DNA of 64,000 bases from Cloeon dipterum (taxonomy: Eukaryota > Arthropoda > Insecta > Ephemeroptera > Baetidae), in NCBI RefSeq assembly GCF_949628265.1, contig NC_088789.1, positions 23,057,883-23,121,882 of the forward strand, in the 5' to 3' direction. A program made the position numbers and the translations under genes. This document shows positions 12,845 through 25,800 of the stretch, in pieces (the first letter of the stretch is position 1; each line of letters opens with the position of its first letter). The notes beneath the pieces are model-generated. The model was not told the DNA's origin. It made no database searches and was given only the letters and a program-made list of their open reading frames with translations.

Positions 12845-14439
12845 ATGTTTCGAGGCCTCCTCGTGCTCGTCATTGTGGCGGGCGCTCTCGCAGATGTTTC
12901 CAACAACAAGGGCAATGGACAACGCAACAACGGCCCCAACAACAACAAGCCAGGCAGATTCCTTTCCCTGCCCAACGCAGAGAAATGCGTCCAGCGTGAG
13001 TTTCAATCTTAAAAAATTGGAATATTTTAAAGACTGCGCAGTAAATTTTTACTATTTGCGAGATAGAACTTATTTCTTCGCTTCCTAAATTTTTTAGGCA
13101 GTTCCCTTTAATGAAAACAAGTCATTTGTGAAAAAAAGATAATATATTCACTATTTCGGAGACTAAAAATTATTTCAAAAAATTTGAATTTCCCGAAAAA
13201 TCCTTTGTTTTAAAGTTTCCCTTGATCGTGAAAAATTAACGGGAAAAAATTCAATCTTAGGAACACTTCAAAAAAATTGGACGGTATTTTTTAAGACCAA
13301 AAAATATTATTTTCCTGCTTCCTTTCATTTAAAGCAAGTTCTCAAAGTTAAAGAATTCTATGTTATAGGAAATTTTTCCTAACGAAAAAAGATTTTATTA
13401 CAAGACCAAAATATAATTTTTTCATTTTCAAAAAACCCTTTGAAGTATTTTTCTTTTTTTTTAATTTTAAGCAAAATCTCTTTAATCATAAAAAACTATT
13501 AATTAAAGAGAGAAAAATTAAACTTTTTAACAATTTTTCTAAATTTAAACTGAATTAAGAATTAGATTCCGTTCAGCGCCTTTTAAAATCAAAATTTCTA
13601 CACTGTAGTAAAGTGGGGGTAAATTGCATACTTCCAGCGCTCTCATTGGCATATTTTAAACTGAAGGATAACCCCACTGTTCCCTTGAAAACACTTTCTA
13701 AGTCGTGCAATCTGCGAATCAAATCAAACAGCGCTAATACGAACGCTCTGAATTAAAATTTCTGATTTGCAAATCTCACGTCTGAGCTGAAAATGAAAGT
13801 GCTGACCCAAAAAATCCGCAGGTCCGAAGCAATGGAGACTTGGCAACCACCACTACTTCTACTCTGGCAACATTTCGAGGTTCGCAGGCAAGAAGTTCGA
13901 CTGGCTGGACGCCAGGAATGAGTGCCGCGAATTCTGCATGGACCTGGTCTCCATCGAGAACGAGCAGGAGAACAACATGGTGCTGCAGTTCATCCAGAGA
14001 TGTGGGTTGAATCAGAATTAAAATTAAAAAATAATCAAACATAAATTCCCTTTCAGACGACGTGCCGTACATCTGGACGTCTGGCCGTCTGTGCGACTTC
14101 AAGGGCTGCGAGGACCGCAAGGACCTGCTTCCCCTGAACGTCTTCGGTTGGTTCTGGTCGGGTACCCGCGCAAAGATCCAGCCCACGAACCGCGTGCCGC
14201 AGGGCTTCAGCTACAACCCGTGGTCTCAGACCGGACACAAGAAGACGCCGCAGCCGGACAACGCCGAGTACGACATCAACCAGACGACCGAGTCTTGCCT
14301 GTCCGTTCTCAACAACGTCTACAACGACGGTATCAACTGGCACGACGTCGCTTGCTACCACGAGAAGCCGTTCATCTGCGAGGACTCAGATGAGCTCCTC
14401 AACTACATCGCTTCGACAAACCGAGGCATCCGCCTCTAG
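12845..14439 (+). CDS. Secreted C-type lectin domain protein
   Basis: The predicted protein is 237 residues, from coding exons 12845-12995, 13822-14001 and 14057-14439. An untranslated exon (about 11998-12050) precedes them, with intron 12051-12844. The N-terminus is a signal peptide (MFRGLLVLVIVAGALA), followed by an Asn-rich linker. A single lectin-like domain covers about residues 50-225. Hallmarks are the FDWLDARNECREFC helix, ENEQENN, a QPDN motif at the sugar/calcium site, ESC, and WHDVACYHEKPFICE. QPD at this site is usually linked to galactose-type binding, but ligand specificity is inference. From memory it resembles the conserved insect Clect27/Schlaff group linked to cuticle, with the same conserved C-terminal tail after the domain. 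AATAAA at 14511 is a likely polyadenylation signal. The 3' end faces mRpL51 tail-to-tail, with stop codons only 131 bases apart. Confidence 0.9.
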
Positions 14440-14510
14440 TCCGTTTCTCACAATATTTATATGTGTAATTTTACCAATGGCAAAATGCTCTGTTCAATTG
14501 TGTACATTGA

Positions 14511-14516
14511 AATAAA
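14511..14516 (+). terminator. Polyadenylation signal of the C-type lectin gene
   Basis: AATAAA lies about 70 bases after the lectin stop codon. It is followed by AT-rich sequence that runs into the 3' end of the convergent mRpL51 gene. Confidence 0.7.
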
Positions 14517-14570
14517 ATTATTGACTTAATTTATAATTAAATTCAAACTATCCGCCTTTTAATTCCAAGA

Positions 14571-15258
14571 TTACAGCTGTTTGGTCAGATTTGATTTCGT
14601 CTTTCGGTTCAGCCACCTACCCAAAAACTTGATTCTCTTATTTAACATGTCCCACTTTTTTGGGTTTAACGTTTTGTAGTCTGTGTTGTTGCCTAGCATC
14701 TTCTTCTTATGCAATAACATCTTGAATTCATTCCCCTTCATTCCTCTCGCGTAGAATGGCACGTGATACTGCAGGGACACTGGATGGATCTCCTCGTTGC
14801 CCAGGATGTCGATGTAGTCATTCTGTGGATTTGAATAATTAGGAAAAAAGTATTATAATTTTCTGAACCAATAGATACCTGTCCAAAGAGTGCCTTTTGA
14901 GGGGTCCAAGCATTTGAAGGCTTGTACACTGGCATGGGCAGAGGAGTTTTCTCATCTGGCAGCCTTGGAAGCAAGCCTCTGTGAAGTTTTACTTTGTAGC
15001 CATGCCTCCATCGTGGTGGTTGATCCTAAAAACATGTTTGTTTAAGGATATTTTAGATTTAATTCCTATATTTCCAAGAAAAATATTGCAAGAGGAAATT
15101 AAATCGAAATTTTTAACCGGTTGAGCCCACGCCCACACTTATAATGTACATACCAATGCTGTTTTTGAGACACATGTGCGGGAGACCTGGATGCAGACTT
15201 TGTGGAGAACGCGAGCGATACTTAATGTATTAGTGCAAAGTTTAGTTAAACTATTCAT
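14571..15258 (-). CDS. mRpL51: Mitochondrial ribosomal protein L51
   Basis: This is a component of the large subunit of the mitochondrial ribosome. Exons on the minus strand are 15258-15154, 15025-14879 and 14822-14571, giving 167 residues; all splice sites are GT-AG and in frame. The mature part carries the family's conserved run: RWRHGYKVKLHRGLLPRLP, KALFGQNDYIDILGN, then HPVSLQYHVPFYARGMKGNE and a basic C-terminus rich in Lys and Arg. The first exon (35 residues) looks like a mitochondrial targeting sequence with Arg, Lys, Ser and hydrophobic residues and few acidic ones. Its start codon faces that of UVRAG across 321 bases, a divergent promoter. ATTAAA on the minus strand at 14558-14563 is a possible polyadenylation signal close to the stop codon. 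Confidence 0.9.
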
Positions 15259-15363
15259 TTTCGAGGATAAACCAGGAAAATTAAATAAGAGCAGACTTTT
15301 TCCACTTGTTTTCAATCAGCAGTACGTTTTCCGTTTTCACTGTTTTGAAGTAAACTCCATGTG

Positions 15364-15407
15364 ATTGGCCACTGGCCGGTGGAGTCACGTGATCTCCGAG
15401 GGCCAAT
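15364..15407. promoter_or_regulatory. Symmetric NF-Y / CLEAR-like element in the mRpL51-UVRAG divergent promoter
   Basis: GTCACGTGAT at 15384-15393 matches 9 of 10 bases of the CLEAR box (GTCACGTGAC) bound by TFEB/MITF factors. It is flanked by inverted CCAAT boxes: ATTGGCC at 15364-15370 and GGCCAAT at 15401-15407. The element lies between two divergent start codons, 126 bases from mRpL51 and 187 bases from UVRAG. Binding and function are inferred from motif and position. Confidence 0.6.
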
Positions 15408-15579
15408 AGCAGCCCGGAGTAAAGTATTTGACAGAATCGCTGCGCTCTCGTGCCATATTGTATTGAATTTCAATGTTTTGTATGTCATGTGTTTGCGAGT
15501 GTGGTGAAGCAGAGAGGGTCACGAGATGCAGTGCCGTTCGCGTAATTTAATTAAAGTTTAACGAGAATAATATGCTGCG

Positions 15580-18500
15580 ATGGCTGTGCGGTGGCAAAAA
15601 GAGTGGATCCCTCTCGTCTCGCAGCAGGTAAGGCGAAAATTGAACTAATTTGCTCACGTAGATATTACATATTTTCCGACCGCCCCGATTCGCAGATGAG
15701 AGTACGCAACCTGACTCAAATTTTGGCCTACAACCTGCACGCGGAGCCCAGTCCTGAGAGAGCTATTTTTTTCTACACCCTTCATTTGACGAGTAAAAGC
15801 GCACCCTTTTACACGAGCGACCAGTCGACAGGGCCGAACCCCAGGTGGATTGAAATCGACTTCAAGGGCAAGGCAGGGCTCTCCAGCACCAGTGAGTGGA
15901 GTGAAGGAATTAACAATATTTGCATAGTAATTACGGTTTTATTTAACTGCAGGTTTCGTCATCCGTATCTGGCAGGTCGGCTCGCCAAATAGGCTCGTCA
16001 CAACATGGGGTGTTTGTCTCTCCGGCCTGCAGCTGGCACCTCTGGACCAAGATTTGAGCAAGGTTTCCAGCTCCAGGAACCTAGTTTTCTTCATACACGG
16101 CTTCCGGTTTGTTCCTCCCTCGAAGGAGCAGGTGCTAATGCGGCTAGCGTCCGCGGCGGTCGGCACAAACGATGCGAAATTGTCCTATCCCGTAAACCAG
16201 TTACGAAGGTACCGTTTTAAATTCATTACAAAACAATTTGAACAACACTACTTCATGTTATTGCAGGCTGAAGACTTATCAGATGCAGCAAATGAGGGCG
16301 TCGACGACGTGTGAGAGTCTGCGGCAGGAGATCCAGAGGATCGGCCCGTTTCCTCCGTCTGCGTGTCCGATGGTGGCTGCTGGCAATAAACACCAATATC
16401 AGAAGGTCGAGCAACTGTGTGAGAGTGTGAGGATGAGACTGAAACTGCTGAAGGAGGAGAAGGCGAGACGGGAAGTCAAAATCCAAGAACTGAGGAAAAC
16501 TGCTGACAGCCTTGCTGCTGCTACAGAATTACGAAGTATGTGCCAAATTTTTCCTTTGCATTGTTTAAGAATTAAAAAATTATTCCTGTAAGATTTTTTG
16601 ACTCGACGTTTCTTTTAAATTTTGCAGGTGCTCTTTTAGATAAAAAGTACGAGTCTCTTCAGGAGAGCACAGCATTGAAAGACTCGAAAACATTGCTACT
16701 GCAAACCAAGGAGGCGACGACTCTCACCTGGTCTCAGCTGATGAAGCGGAGACAGGAGCTGATATCACAACTGAAGTACATTTACCCCATTTCAATCGTA
16801 AGTAAACAGCATTATTTATTCAACCAATGAAACAAAAATTTTTTGTTTTCATATATAGGATCCAGAAGGACTTGCTAAAATTTGTGGAGTGAAGCTTCTT
16901 CGGTCTGACGAACTGAACAATCAAGACGAAGCGTCTTCTTCGGTGGCTCTCGGCTTTGCTGCTCACGCGACTGTGATGGTCGCCAAATTCTTGGACGTGC
17001 CTCTCCGATATCCTATCCAGCCTGCAGGCTCTCGTGCCAAAATCTGGGACGTGGTCGCCTCCAAACTGCCTGACTCTGAAAGAGAGTAAGTCATGTCTTG
17101 CAAATTATTCCTCTCGTTGTCTAATTTATGAACCTCGTTACTTACTTGTCATCAAAAACATCGTTTAATATGATTTTTAATTACAGTTAAATTATTTAAT
17201 AATTTTCTACAACAATATTGGAAATTACAATAGTTTAAATGGAAATGGATCATTTGACTTTCTTAAAAACCACTTAATTTTTACATCGAGGTTACTGAGC
17301 CGGTAAAAATATTTAAAATAATTAAAGAATTCCATATTTTTTAAATATTACAGGCTAATTTTTTCTGTTGTTTAAAAACTCCCTTAAAGATTTAAAAAAC
17401 ATAAGATTAAAAATGTGCTTTCATTGTGGATTAGTAGAAAACCCATTGTCCCCACATCCAAAAAAATAACAAAATAATATCATTTGGAAGCAGGGAAAAC
17501 CAATTGGTCGCAAGTCGTGACAAAAACAGTTTGCTCTGAAGTGTTGGTGTTGATTATCCTCTCTGTCAATATTGTTCAATCTGAAAACAATCTGAAATTA
17601 GTTTTCTTGTCACCCATATAACATCTCTAATTAGTTTGAGAAACTCAAAATTTGAAAGTGAAGTGTACACAATTACTCAATTTCCTGAAAAATGGTAAGT
17701 ATCGCCATATTACTTAATCATAAATTTATACATTTTAGCCTGAAATTCCGACATTAAAAATACGATATTTAAAATCTATTGCAACACACTACTTGTTTTT
17801 ATTATTTCTCATATTTATTTAATCATATCAAACAAAACAAAATCATCAAAATAATTTTTTCCCTGCAGATTTTGATTAGAAAATTGCACGAGTCTCATAA
17901 TAAATGTTAAGCTCCTTGTTCAGATTTCCTCTCTTCCTGAAAGGACGGGATTCGATCCAATTTTACTACGCAGTTTACCTGCTCAACAAAAACATCGCCC
18001 AGTTGAAATTCTACACCGGCTTTACAATTAGAGACTTGAGAACCACCCTACACAATCTTCGCGAACTGCTCTACATGAAGCCAGCAATGTGAGATATTTT
18101 GAAGGGATTCCCAATTGGAAATAATAATGTTTTGTCGCAGACCATCTTACATGAAGAACTCGCACTCCTCCTCCAGTATTGAGACCGTGATTTCGGGGCC
18201 AAGTCAAAATAGCACGACTGCTGAAGAAGAGCGGCCGCCGCCTGTCACGAAATCGCGCCTGGCTGTCGAGGAACCTGTCAAGAGTGCAAGCTCTCTTGAC
18301 AGTGTCGACGCTTGCTTCTTGGAGCCGCCATCTGTTAAACCAGTAGAAAAGGTACATTTTTTAAGGCTCAAAAGAATTAAAATAGTTGCAAACAAATTCA
18401 AGTATGACAATATGACTCATATTTTCCAGCAAAATGTGAAACAAAAAATTTAAATTTTTTATAGGATAAATTATAATCCTTTACTTGGAGCTGAAACTGG

Positions 18501-19275
18501 TTAAATTTGAAAAAAAAAACGCTTTGTACCACTGCACTCCATTAATTTTTAAATGAGGGAATTTCGGAACCCTGATTTTGGAATATCAAAATATTTTCCT
18601 TGAGTGTGAAGATCGCACACAATTCCATAAATCATTAAGTTTATTGAAATTTAACCAAATTTCAAGAAATTATGGCAGTACGAAATTTCTTAAATTTTTT
18701 TCTTACAATTGTGTTGGCTTGGATCTAGGATCTAGCAAACCGTATAAATAACTGGAATATTCCTTTAGCAAATTCTCATCTTTAATCAAACACTATTTAA
18801 TGTCAGCAAAAAACAAACATAATTACCTGTGTGCTCCATTTGTGAGACCGTGCATCTGTTTCAAATGATAATCCCTATCTATTTTCTCTTCTTAAATCCG
18901 CTCATGTGGTATTATTTGCAGGAGCCGGCAGTGAGTGGCTCATTAGACAAAGGCCTTGACTACATAAAAGAAGCGACGAAGAGTACCGTAGTTAGCCTGC
19001 AGTACAAATCGGCCAACAACTCGGACCCAAACCTGAGAGAAAAGCGCAGCCCGCAGGTAGTGAGTAGCACCGAAATTCCAAGTGATTCCGCGCCGGTCAA
19101 ACTGAGAACTCAGAGTGAATGCGTCGACCCCAACGGCGATGTTCCTAAAGAGAATCTTCCGACCTACAACTCGTTAGACAATCTGTTCGTCAGCGTGGCC
19201 AGCCGAACAGAAGCCCTTGCCAGCAAGTCCGGCAGTTTCAACCTGGTTAAGTCGAGACCAATTGACAAGTCTTGA
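15580..19275 (+). CDS. Uvrag: UV radiation resistance-associated protein (autophagy and endosome PI3K complex subunit)
   Basis: UVRAG is the Vps38-like subunit of class III PI3-kinase complex II with Beclin-1, Vps34 and Vps15, acting in endosome and autophagosome maturation. Nine exons (15580-15627, 15696-15891, 15953-16208, 16267-16535, 16628-16797, 16859-17085, 17924-18088, 18141-18351, 18922-19275) give 631 residues; human UVRAG has about 699. An N-terminal C2 domain covers about residues 15-150 (QQMRVRNLTQI, NPRWIEIDF), a coiled coil about 170-300, and a BARA2-like region about 300-440 (YIYPISI, CGVKLLRSDE, FLDVPLRYPI, YLLNKNIAQL). The C-terminus is Ser-rich and disordered. The ATG at 15580 was chosen because it has G at -3 and +4 and makes VSQQMRVRN continuous with the family. 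An earlier ATG at 15572 is out of frame and overlaps this start. Confidence 0.93.
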
Positions 19276-19452
19276 TATGTTGTTATCATTCTGTTTACTG
19301 CCTGTGATCACTGTTAATTTGTGATTTAATTTGTACCGTGAAACAAGCAATTTTAGGTAATGGAATTAATAATACACACGCGTGTGAACGTGGATCATTA
19401 TATGTGGTCTATTTATTAGCTACTCTAATGAGACAGCGTATTATCAGTACCT

Positions 19453-19458
19453 AATAAA
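19453..19458 (+). terminator. Polyadenylation signal of Uvrag
   Basis: AATAAA lies about 180 bases after the Uvrag stop codon, in the AT-rich gap before the convergent TTLL3 gene. Confidence 0.6.
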
Positions 19459-19842
19459 GAATGTACCGTCTGAACTTACAGTGCGGATTTTTCCTTTTCA
19501 TAACTGTAACAACAACAATTGTTCCATGCAATGGAATAACAAAGAGACAGGGTTGTGATCCATAGATATTAAATTCCTTACTGGGTTTATTTTTAACTGA
19601 TTTTGGAGGAAAAATATTCATAGAATTCAGCAAAAATTACTGTGAGACAAATTTTAACAATAATTGGCGTAAAATTAAATTCGCAAAATTAGGGGTATGA
19701 TTTTATCTGCAAAAACCTGTGAGAAACCTAAAAAAACAGCTCGTCCTTGACAATCCCCATTTCAATAACTTGTGCGTGTATAACTTTAGTGCCACCTTAA
19801 TTTTATGAAAGACAAATTAAACAAAAACCGTATTGACTGATT

Positions 19843-19848
19843 TTTAAT
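19843..19848 (-). terminator. Possible polyadenylation signal (ATTAAA) of the TTLL3 gene
   Basis: The minus strand reads ATTAAA about 45 bases beyond the TTLL3 stop codon. It is a common variant signal, but the AT-rich context weakens the inference. Confidence 0.4.
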
Positions 19849-19891
19849 CTCCAATTTTGGTTTAAAATTTTAAATCCGTCTGCAACTGCGT

Positions 19892-22800
19892 CTATCCTGC
19901 CTGCGAGAGGTTGTAAAGAGTTGAAAGACTGGATCTCCCCGATGGAGGGTCCCTGAAGGCCTTGAGCTGGGCCAGCATCTGCTCGCAGCTGGCCCTGGTC
20001 GTCTCGAGGCGGCGGCGCCACTCCTTCACCAGCGCCAGCGACTTGCTCGGGTCGCGGAAACACTCAGAGTTTTCCACGGCGATGCACGACAGCTTCACCT
20101 TGGCGCTGCGCAAATTGTCCGGCTGCAGCATCAGTTCCTGCCGAGGACTGGTGGTCTCTTCCTGCTTTTCCTCTTCCACCACCTCCTCCTCGGTGGCTTT
20201 CGGGGCTTCTTTTTCTACACTTTTGCACCTCTTTTTTGCGGTCACGGCCCTGCCGCGTTGTTTGCCTTTGCTGGACTCGCTGCTCCTCTCCACCACGCTC
20301 ATAATCTTGCCGGAAACTTTTCCTTTGAACTTCCCACCGTTGATTTTCTGCCCTTTGTTTTTGGCCGGACGCGGCGTCGAAGCCGATTGCGGCCTGCTCG
20401 AGCCCGTCGTGTGGATTTGCATCGAGCTGGACGGCCGCGATTCCCTCTCCTTGGCCTGGTTCTTTTCCAGCAGCAGGTGCTCCAGCCGCGACCGCAACTC
20501 GGCCGCCGAGATGGCCGCCGGTTGGGTCAGTTGGTTCAGGTTGTTCAGCAGTTCGAAGTTGAACAGTTGCGGCTGCGATGTTTGCTTCCGCTTTGGTGCG
20601 TTCAGGTCGGCTTTTACCACCTTTAAAGGCGAATCTGCAAAAAATGAATTTATAATTATATATGGAGATATATGATATGATTCGTTCAGAAAAAAAAGAA
20701 AAAGGTGCAATATTGAACCTCTGTTTTGATTTTATTTTGCAAAACAAAGCCGGAAACCCACACAATCTGATTATTTTTAATTTTTCTCTCGAAATAAAGG
20801 TCCTATTTTACTCAGAGCACAAATTCTGTTACCTTTTTACTACAAATTTCAGTCCAGAATTTTAATTTTTTTTACTAGATAAATCAATATTGCAAATAAA
20901 AACTTTAAGAGCCTTTGGAAGTAATTAAAAAAAATTACCCATCATAACTCGATGCTGTCCGACCAAATTAAGCTTATTTTCGTCCTCCGTGGATTCAGAC
21001 TCCGTTGTTTCAGAACTTGAAGATTCGCTGTCGTCGTTTTTCTTCTTGCTTCTCCTCTTGCGCCGCTTCTGCCTCTGGGCCATCATCCTGCGACCCTTCA
21101 CCCCCAGGGCAACCCCCTGGTACGGCGGGGCAGGCGGGGTGTTCTGCTTGTAGATGAGCTCAAACATTCCCGTCGACGCCTCCTTGTCGTCGCGCCTGTC
21201 GACCACGACTGCCAAAAAAATATTCAAATCTGAACCCTACTTTTTTCACACAGTTTGGTAAAAATAACTGGAAACTCCCAGATATAACCACACTTTTATG
21301 AAAATAGGAATCAATCTTTGTCAATATTTAAACATCTGGGAAATGTTTATTCTATAATTCGCGCAGTGTTTTAAAGATTTGGAATTTTTGCAACATCATT
21401 GAGGGTTTTATTTGTAGTATTTTTAATTTAAATAAATATGCCCTTCATTATTACGCTTTATAATAATAAAAAAATATTTTCCTGTTCATAAAAAACCTGG
21501 TATTTTATTGTTGTTTTTTACTGAGATAAACTGCAAACCCCAATTTCTGTTAATATCTATTCCGCACCTTTCAAAACGTCCTCGAGGCACTGAGCGCACA
21601 TTCTGGCCGTCACGCTGGTGCTGGGCGCCATGCAGGGTGAGCAGTTGATCTCGAGCAGCCACGGCTGCAGGTCGTTCTCGCTGAGCAAAAAGTCGGCGCC
21701 GTAGAGCTCGAAGCAGTTTTTCTGGCAGTCCTGCAGCCAGTCTTGCGAAGCCAGCATTGTGCCGATAATCCCCGTACGCATGCCAGGGTAGATTATCTCG
21801 TCCCACGCGTCAGCCCTGAGAAAAATGAGAAAAATTTTAGCGTAGATTTATAGTTCCTCACTTTGTTTGATTTTTAGTTCAAATTTGGCAAGAGTAAAAT
21901 TCTGTGTAAAGTAAGAGTTTTCTTTAAAATTAATAAAAGATTATCTTTTTTATTATAAATATTTTTGGAATTAAAATTTTACATACCTGATTTGCTTTAT
22001 ACAGCACACATAAAGAATAGTTGCTAAAAAGCCTATTTTAAATTTACTAATAGCAAAATACATTTAGGTTAGTTGATTTTTATTAAACAGGAAAATTTCA
22101 CACGCAAGAAATATAATTAATATTTTAAGGAAAGTATAAAACATTGCGGCTCTTATGAAAACCTATATTTATGTCTAACATATCATATTTCACCTGATTC
22201 TCAAGTTTATATTAGCAAATATAACGTCAAATTGTTGGAAAATATTTGAAATAAACTATTATACATAATTTTTGGTAAGTATACCTAACAAATTCATTTT
22301 TTTACCCTTGCAGTTTTTGTGGGGTTTGTGCTATTTTTAACTTGCCTGCGGAAAACTTTAAAATTATGAATCAACATTTATTTTGACGCTATTTTTGCTT
22401 GTTTTGTTAAAAATTGTTCAATTTCAAGTCCATAGGAAAGATGGACAAAAGTTTTAACTCTTAAATTTTCTTTTTAATAAATTCTCTCTCTCATTTATTT
22501 AATAAAAGCAGCGGAAGAAAAGATTTTTACGCACCTGCCAATGGAACGAAGGTACGTTTGGAAAGTGTAGCAGTCCCACATGTTTTCATCAGGCAGCGAT
22601 TTGTCGCGCTCGCAGTTCCTATATCGGCACTGCACAGCGTTGTTGCTCAAGTGGACCGACTCGTGAAGGTTGCGCAGGTCGAAAATTTGCGAACAAAACC
22701 TCAAGTAACTTTCCCTGCGTACAAAATTTAAAAAATGACCTCGTTTGAATACTCGAGAACCAAACCTGTACATCCAAATCGTAAGCGGCTGCGCACAGGT

Positions 22801-25800
22801 GATCAGGAACCACTGGCGGATGTCGAATTTCGTCTCGTAAATCAGCATTGGTCTTTCTGAAATGTTTTAATTAATGTTTTGATTTGAAGAGGAAGGAAAT
22901 TGAAACTTGCCGATGTACTTTTGCACAACGAATCGCGCCTCCTTGCCGATCCCAGGCTGGGTTCGGGCCGTGATGTTCTCCAGCCGGCTCATGATTTGGA
23001 TTCCGCGCCCGCAAGAACGGGCGCCCGGCTTCACGATCCACAGGTTTAAAGTTCCGTCATGCGAGGAGTACGGCTGCAGATGCAGGTATTGGTTCAAAAG
23101 CTCGGCCATCGATGCAAAATTGTCCTGAAATCGATAACCATCACATAGGAAAAATAACTGTAATGTGGACCGCGTGGTTCTACTTTTTACAAAAATTCAG
23201 CACATGTCATGGAGATTGGACTAAAAATGATAACACTAATGAGCAGATGGTAAATGAATTACATTTAATTTGTAGCCATTTAACCGCGTGAAAAATTTAT
23301 TTATTTTTAAAACTGCAATGAAGGGAAAATGCAATTCCTTTGAAGAATTCTGATTTTTAATAAATTATGGTCAGTATTGCGTTTTAAATTTAGGAAAAAT
23401 TAAAAAAATAATTCTAACGATGGCAAGGTATTTTAAATTTATTACAAATTAAAAATAATTTAAATTTTGATCTTTTAAAATGAGTTTGAACGGTACAAAT
23501 TAAAGAAATAAATTATAATAACGAGAATATTTAAGCTAATTTGTAAGATTATCGAGCAAGGTTGTGTTTGTTCATTTTTTTAAAAAAATGTGATTAGAAT
23601 AGCGTTTGACTTTTATGCTCTTTTTCTGTTACTGTCTAATATTTAGATGTTTTCTTGTTACAAAACGTCATATTAATAATTTAAAAACCGATTTAAGAAA
23701 GTACAAATTGTAAATAATGTGTTTCAAATATAAAAATAAATACTCAGCTGACTTCATTAATTTCTGATTAGAGAAAAGTTTTTTCATTGTAAAATTTAAA
23801 CTCTGGCATTTTTAAGCAAATATTGAATTTTGACTATTGCAGATTGAAAGACAACTCAATTCTGTAACCAAAATTACATAAATTTTGAGCTGTCAATCCA
23901 TAATATAAAGAAAATTTGCTTGAATGACCTTAATAATAAAAAAATCTATGAAAAATTCAATGAAGTGTTTTTATTTCTTGCTCTGTTGAATTTCTACTCA
24001 CGTCCTTTTGCTGGGGAGTGTCCCAAGCGACGAGAGCACATTCGTGGACAGTCTGGTAGTAGTAAGTCAAAAACTGGTCCCACTCGCAGTCCCAGACCTT
24101 GTGCGTGATTTCGGGGTCGTCAACGTCCTCGTGTTTCAAGTGCCGTGTGTGCTCTTTCGCCCGACTCATCGCGAACTGCACTGCTTTCGGCGGTATCCAG
24201 ATCTGCGGGCAGACGAGCACGCGAAGTTTGCATTAGGCCACACTCACTCACTCTCAGTCACGCCAGCACAATGAAAAAGTGTGTGTTGAAACAAATTAGG
24301 AAACTTGTACCCTTCACAAGAATTGACTTCTTTTCCAGCAGTTTAAAAGCAGGAAAAGTTTATAAATTCCAACGTTGTCGAGAGGAAATTTATTCGACTG
24401 ATATAAGTAGGGCCTAATTATTTTATTGAATCAGTTTTCTTGGTAAACTGGGTAAAATTAAAACTTAAAATCTCTTAACTTTTTAAATTAAAATTGGCTT
24501 TTAGAGCTTCGATTTGCATTTCTTTTTCATATATGTTTTTACATAATTGTAAAGGGTAGCTTTTGATAATCTCAATTAATTATTTGCTTAAATCATTTAA
24601 TGTTTTTAATTATCATGCAGAGAAATTTTTCAACAGGTCGTATTCTCTCATCAGAAATTAATGAAAGTTGATCGAGAAACACATTTTAAATAATTTATAT
24701 TTTCGGTATTTCCTTAAATTGGGTTTTAAAATAATATTTAGATATGGTTTTCTATCATTTAAACTCTTAATTATTATAAAGTATTAAATTAGAATAAAAA
24801 TCCTAACTGCAAATTCAGTTCTAATGCTCTTTAGAAGGAATTAGAAATATTACAGCATTCTAGATATTTATGTAAATCAACTGGAAAATTCTCGATAGTC
24901 AATAACTAAAATTAAAAAAAGGTGAATTTTAATCTTATAATTTAATTTAGCATTAAAACTCATTTTAAAATTTAAGTTAATGATTTCTCAAACACTTAAA
25001 ATTTTTTCAATACCTTTCCTTTTTAGATAAATTTATAATTAGGTTTTTAGAATTATTAGCTTTAGTTTTTGTTTAAATAAAACAATAAAATAAATTAATT
25101 TTCCCCTGCTTTTTCATAAAAAATGTGATGTATGGAATTACCGGGACTAACATAGCCCTGCATGTAAATTCGTGATAAAATCAAATTTTGAATCTGAATA
25201 ACTCTGTAAAATAAATAACGAGTCAAGCGCGAAAATAATCTTCCTGTTTGCAATGACCTGTTTTGGCATGATAGGTGTGTTTTGGTCAGAATTGCTTTTG
25301 ATCACGTGGCGGAGAAGACTGAAGCAAGCGGTGAGCCTGAAATCGGCGACGAACGCGTCCATTTCGTCCGCTTGCGAGACGCAGTAGCTGCGCGGGAAGA
25401 AAGTTTCCGAGACGCCTTGCTCGGTGAACCAGTGCATGTGTTGCAGCGCGTTCGTCAGGCCGACCTGGAAAAGCATTCCGGGCATGTGAATGAATTTAAT
25501 TTTACGTTGAAGCAAGCTCACTTTCGTGGTGAACAGGGCTTTGGGAAAGCGGTTGACCAGCTGCCAACGGTTCAAACTGCGCCAGTCGACTGTGTCGGAC
25601 CGCAGAGCCCACACGAGGTCGGGAACACAATTTCGTAGCAGTCGGGCGATCAACAGCGGGTCTTCCATGTCGAAAATGTTGCTCGTTGAGCCTACTGTTC
25701 AGCAATTTTCATTTTAGGAGATAAAAATGGGAGGAAATGGAAATTATAGCATTCAATTGGATTTTAATTAAAACGTGAAATATGTACTTGGGACTTAATT

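Noticed and set aside
15628-15661. Alternative 34-base first intron for UVRAG, with start at 15572
   Set aside because: 34 bases is below the usual splicing minimum. The 68-base intron to 15695 with start 15580 gives the conserved QQMRVRNLTQI junction.
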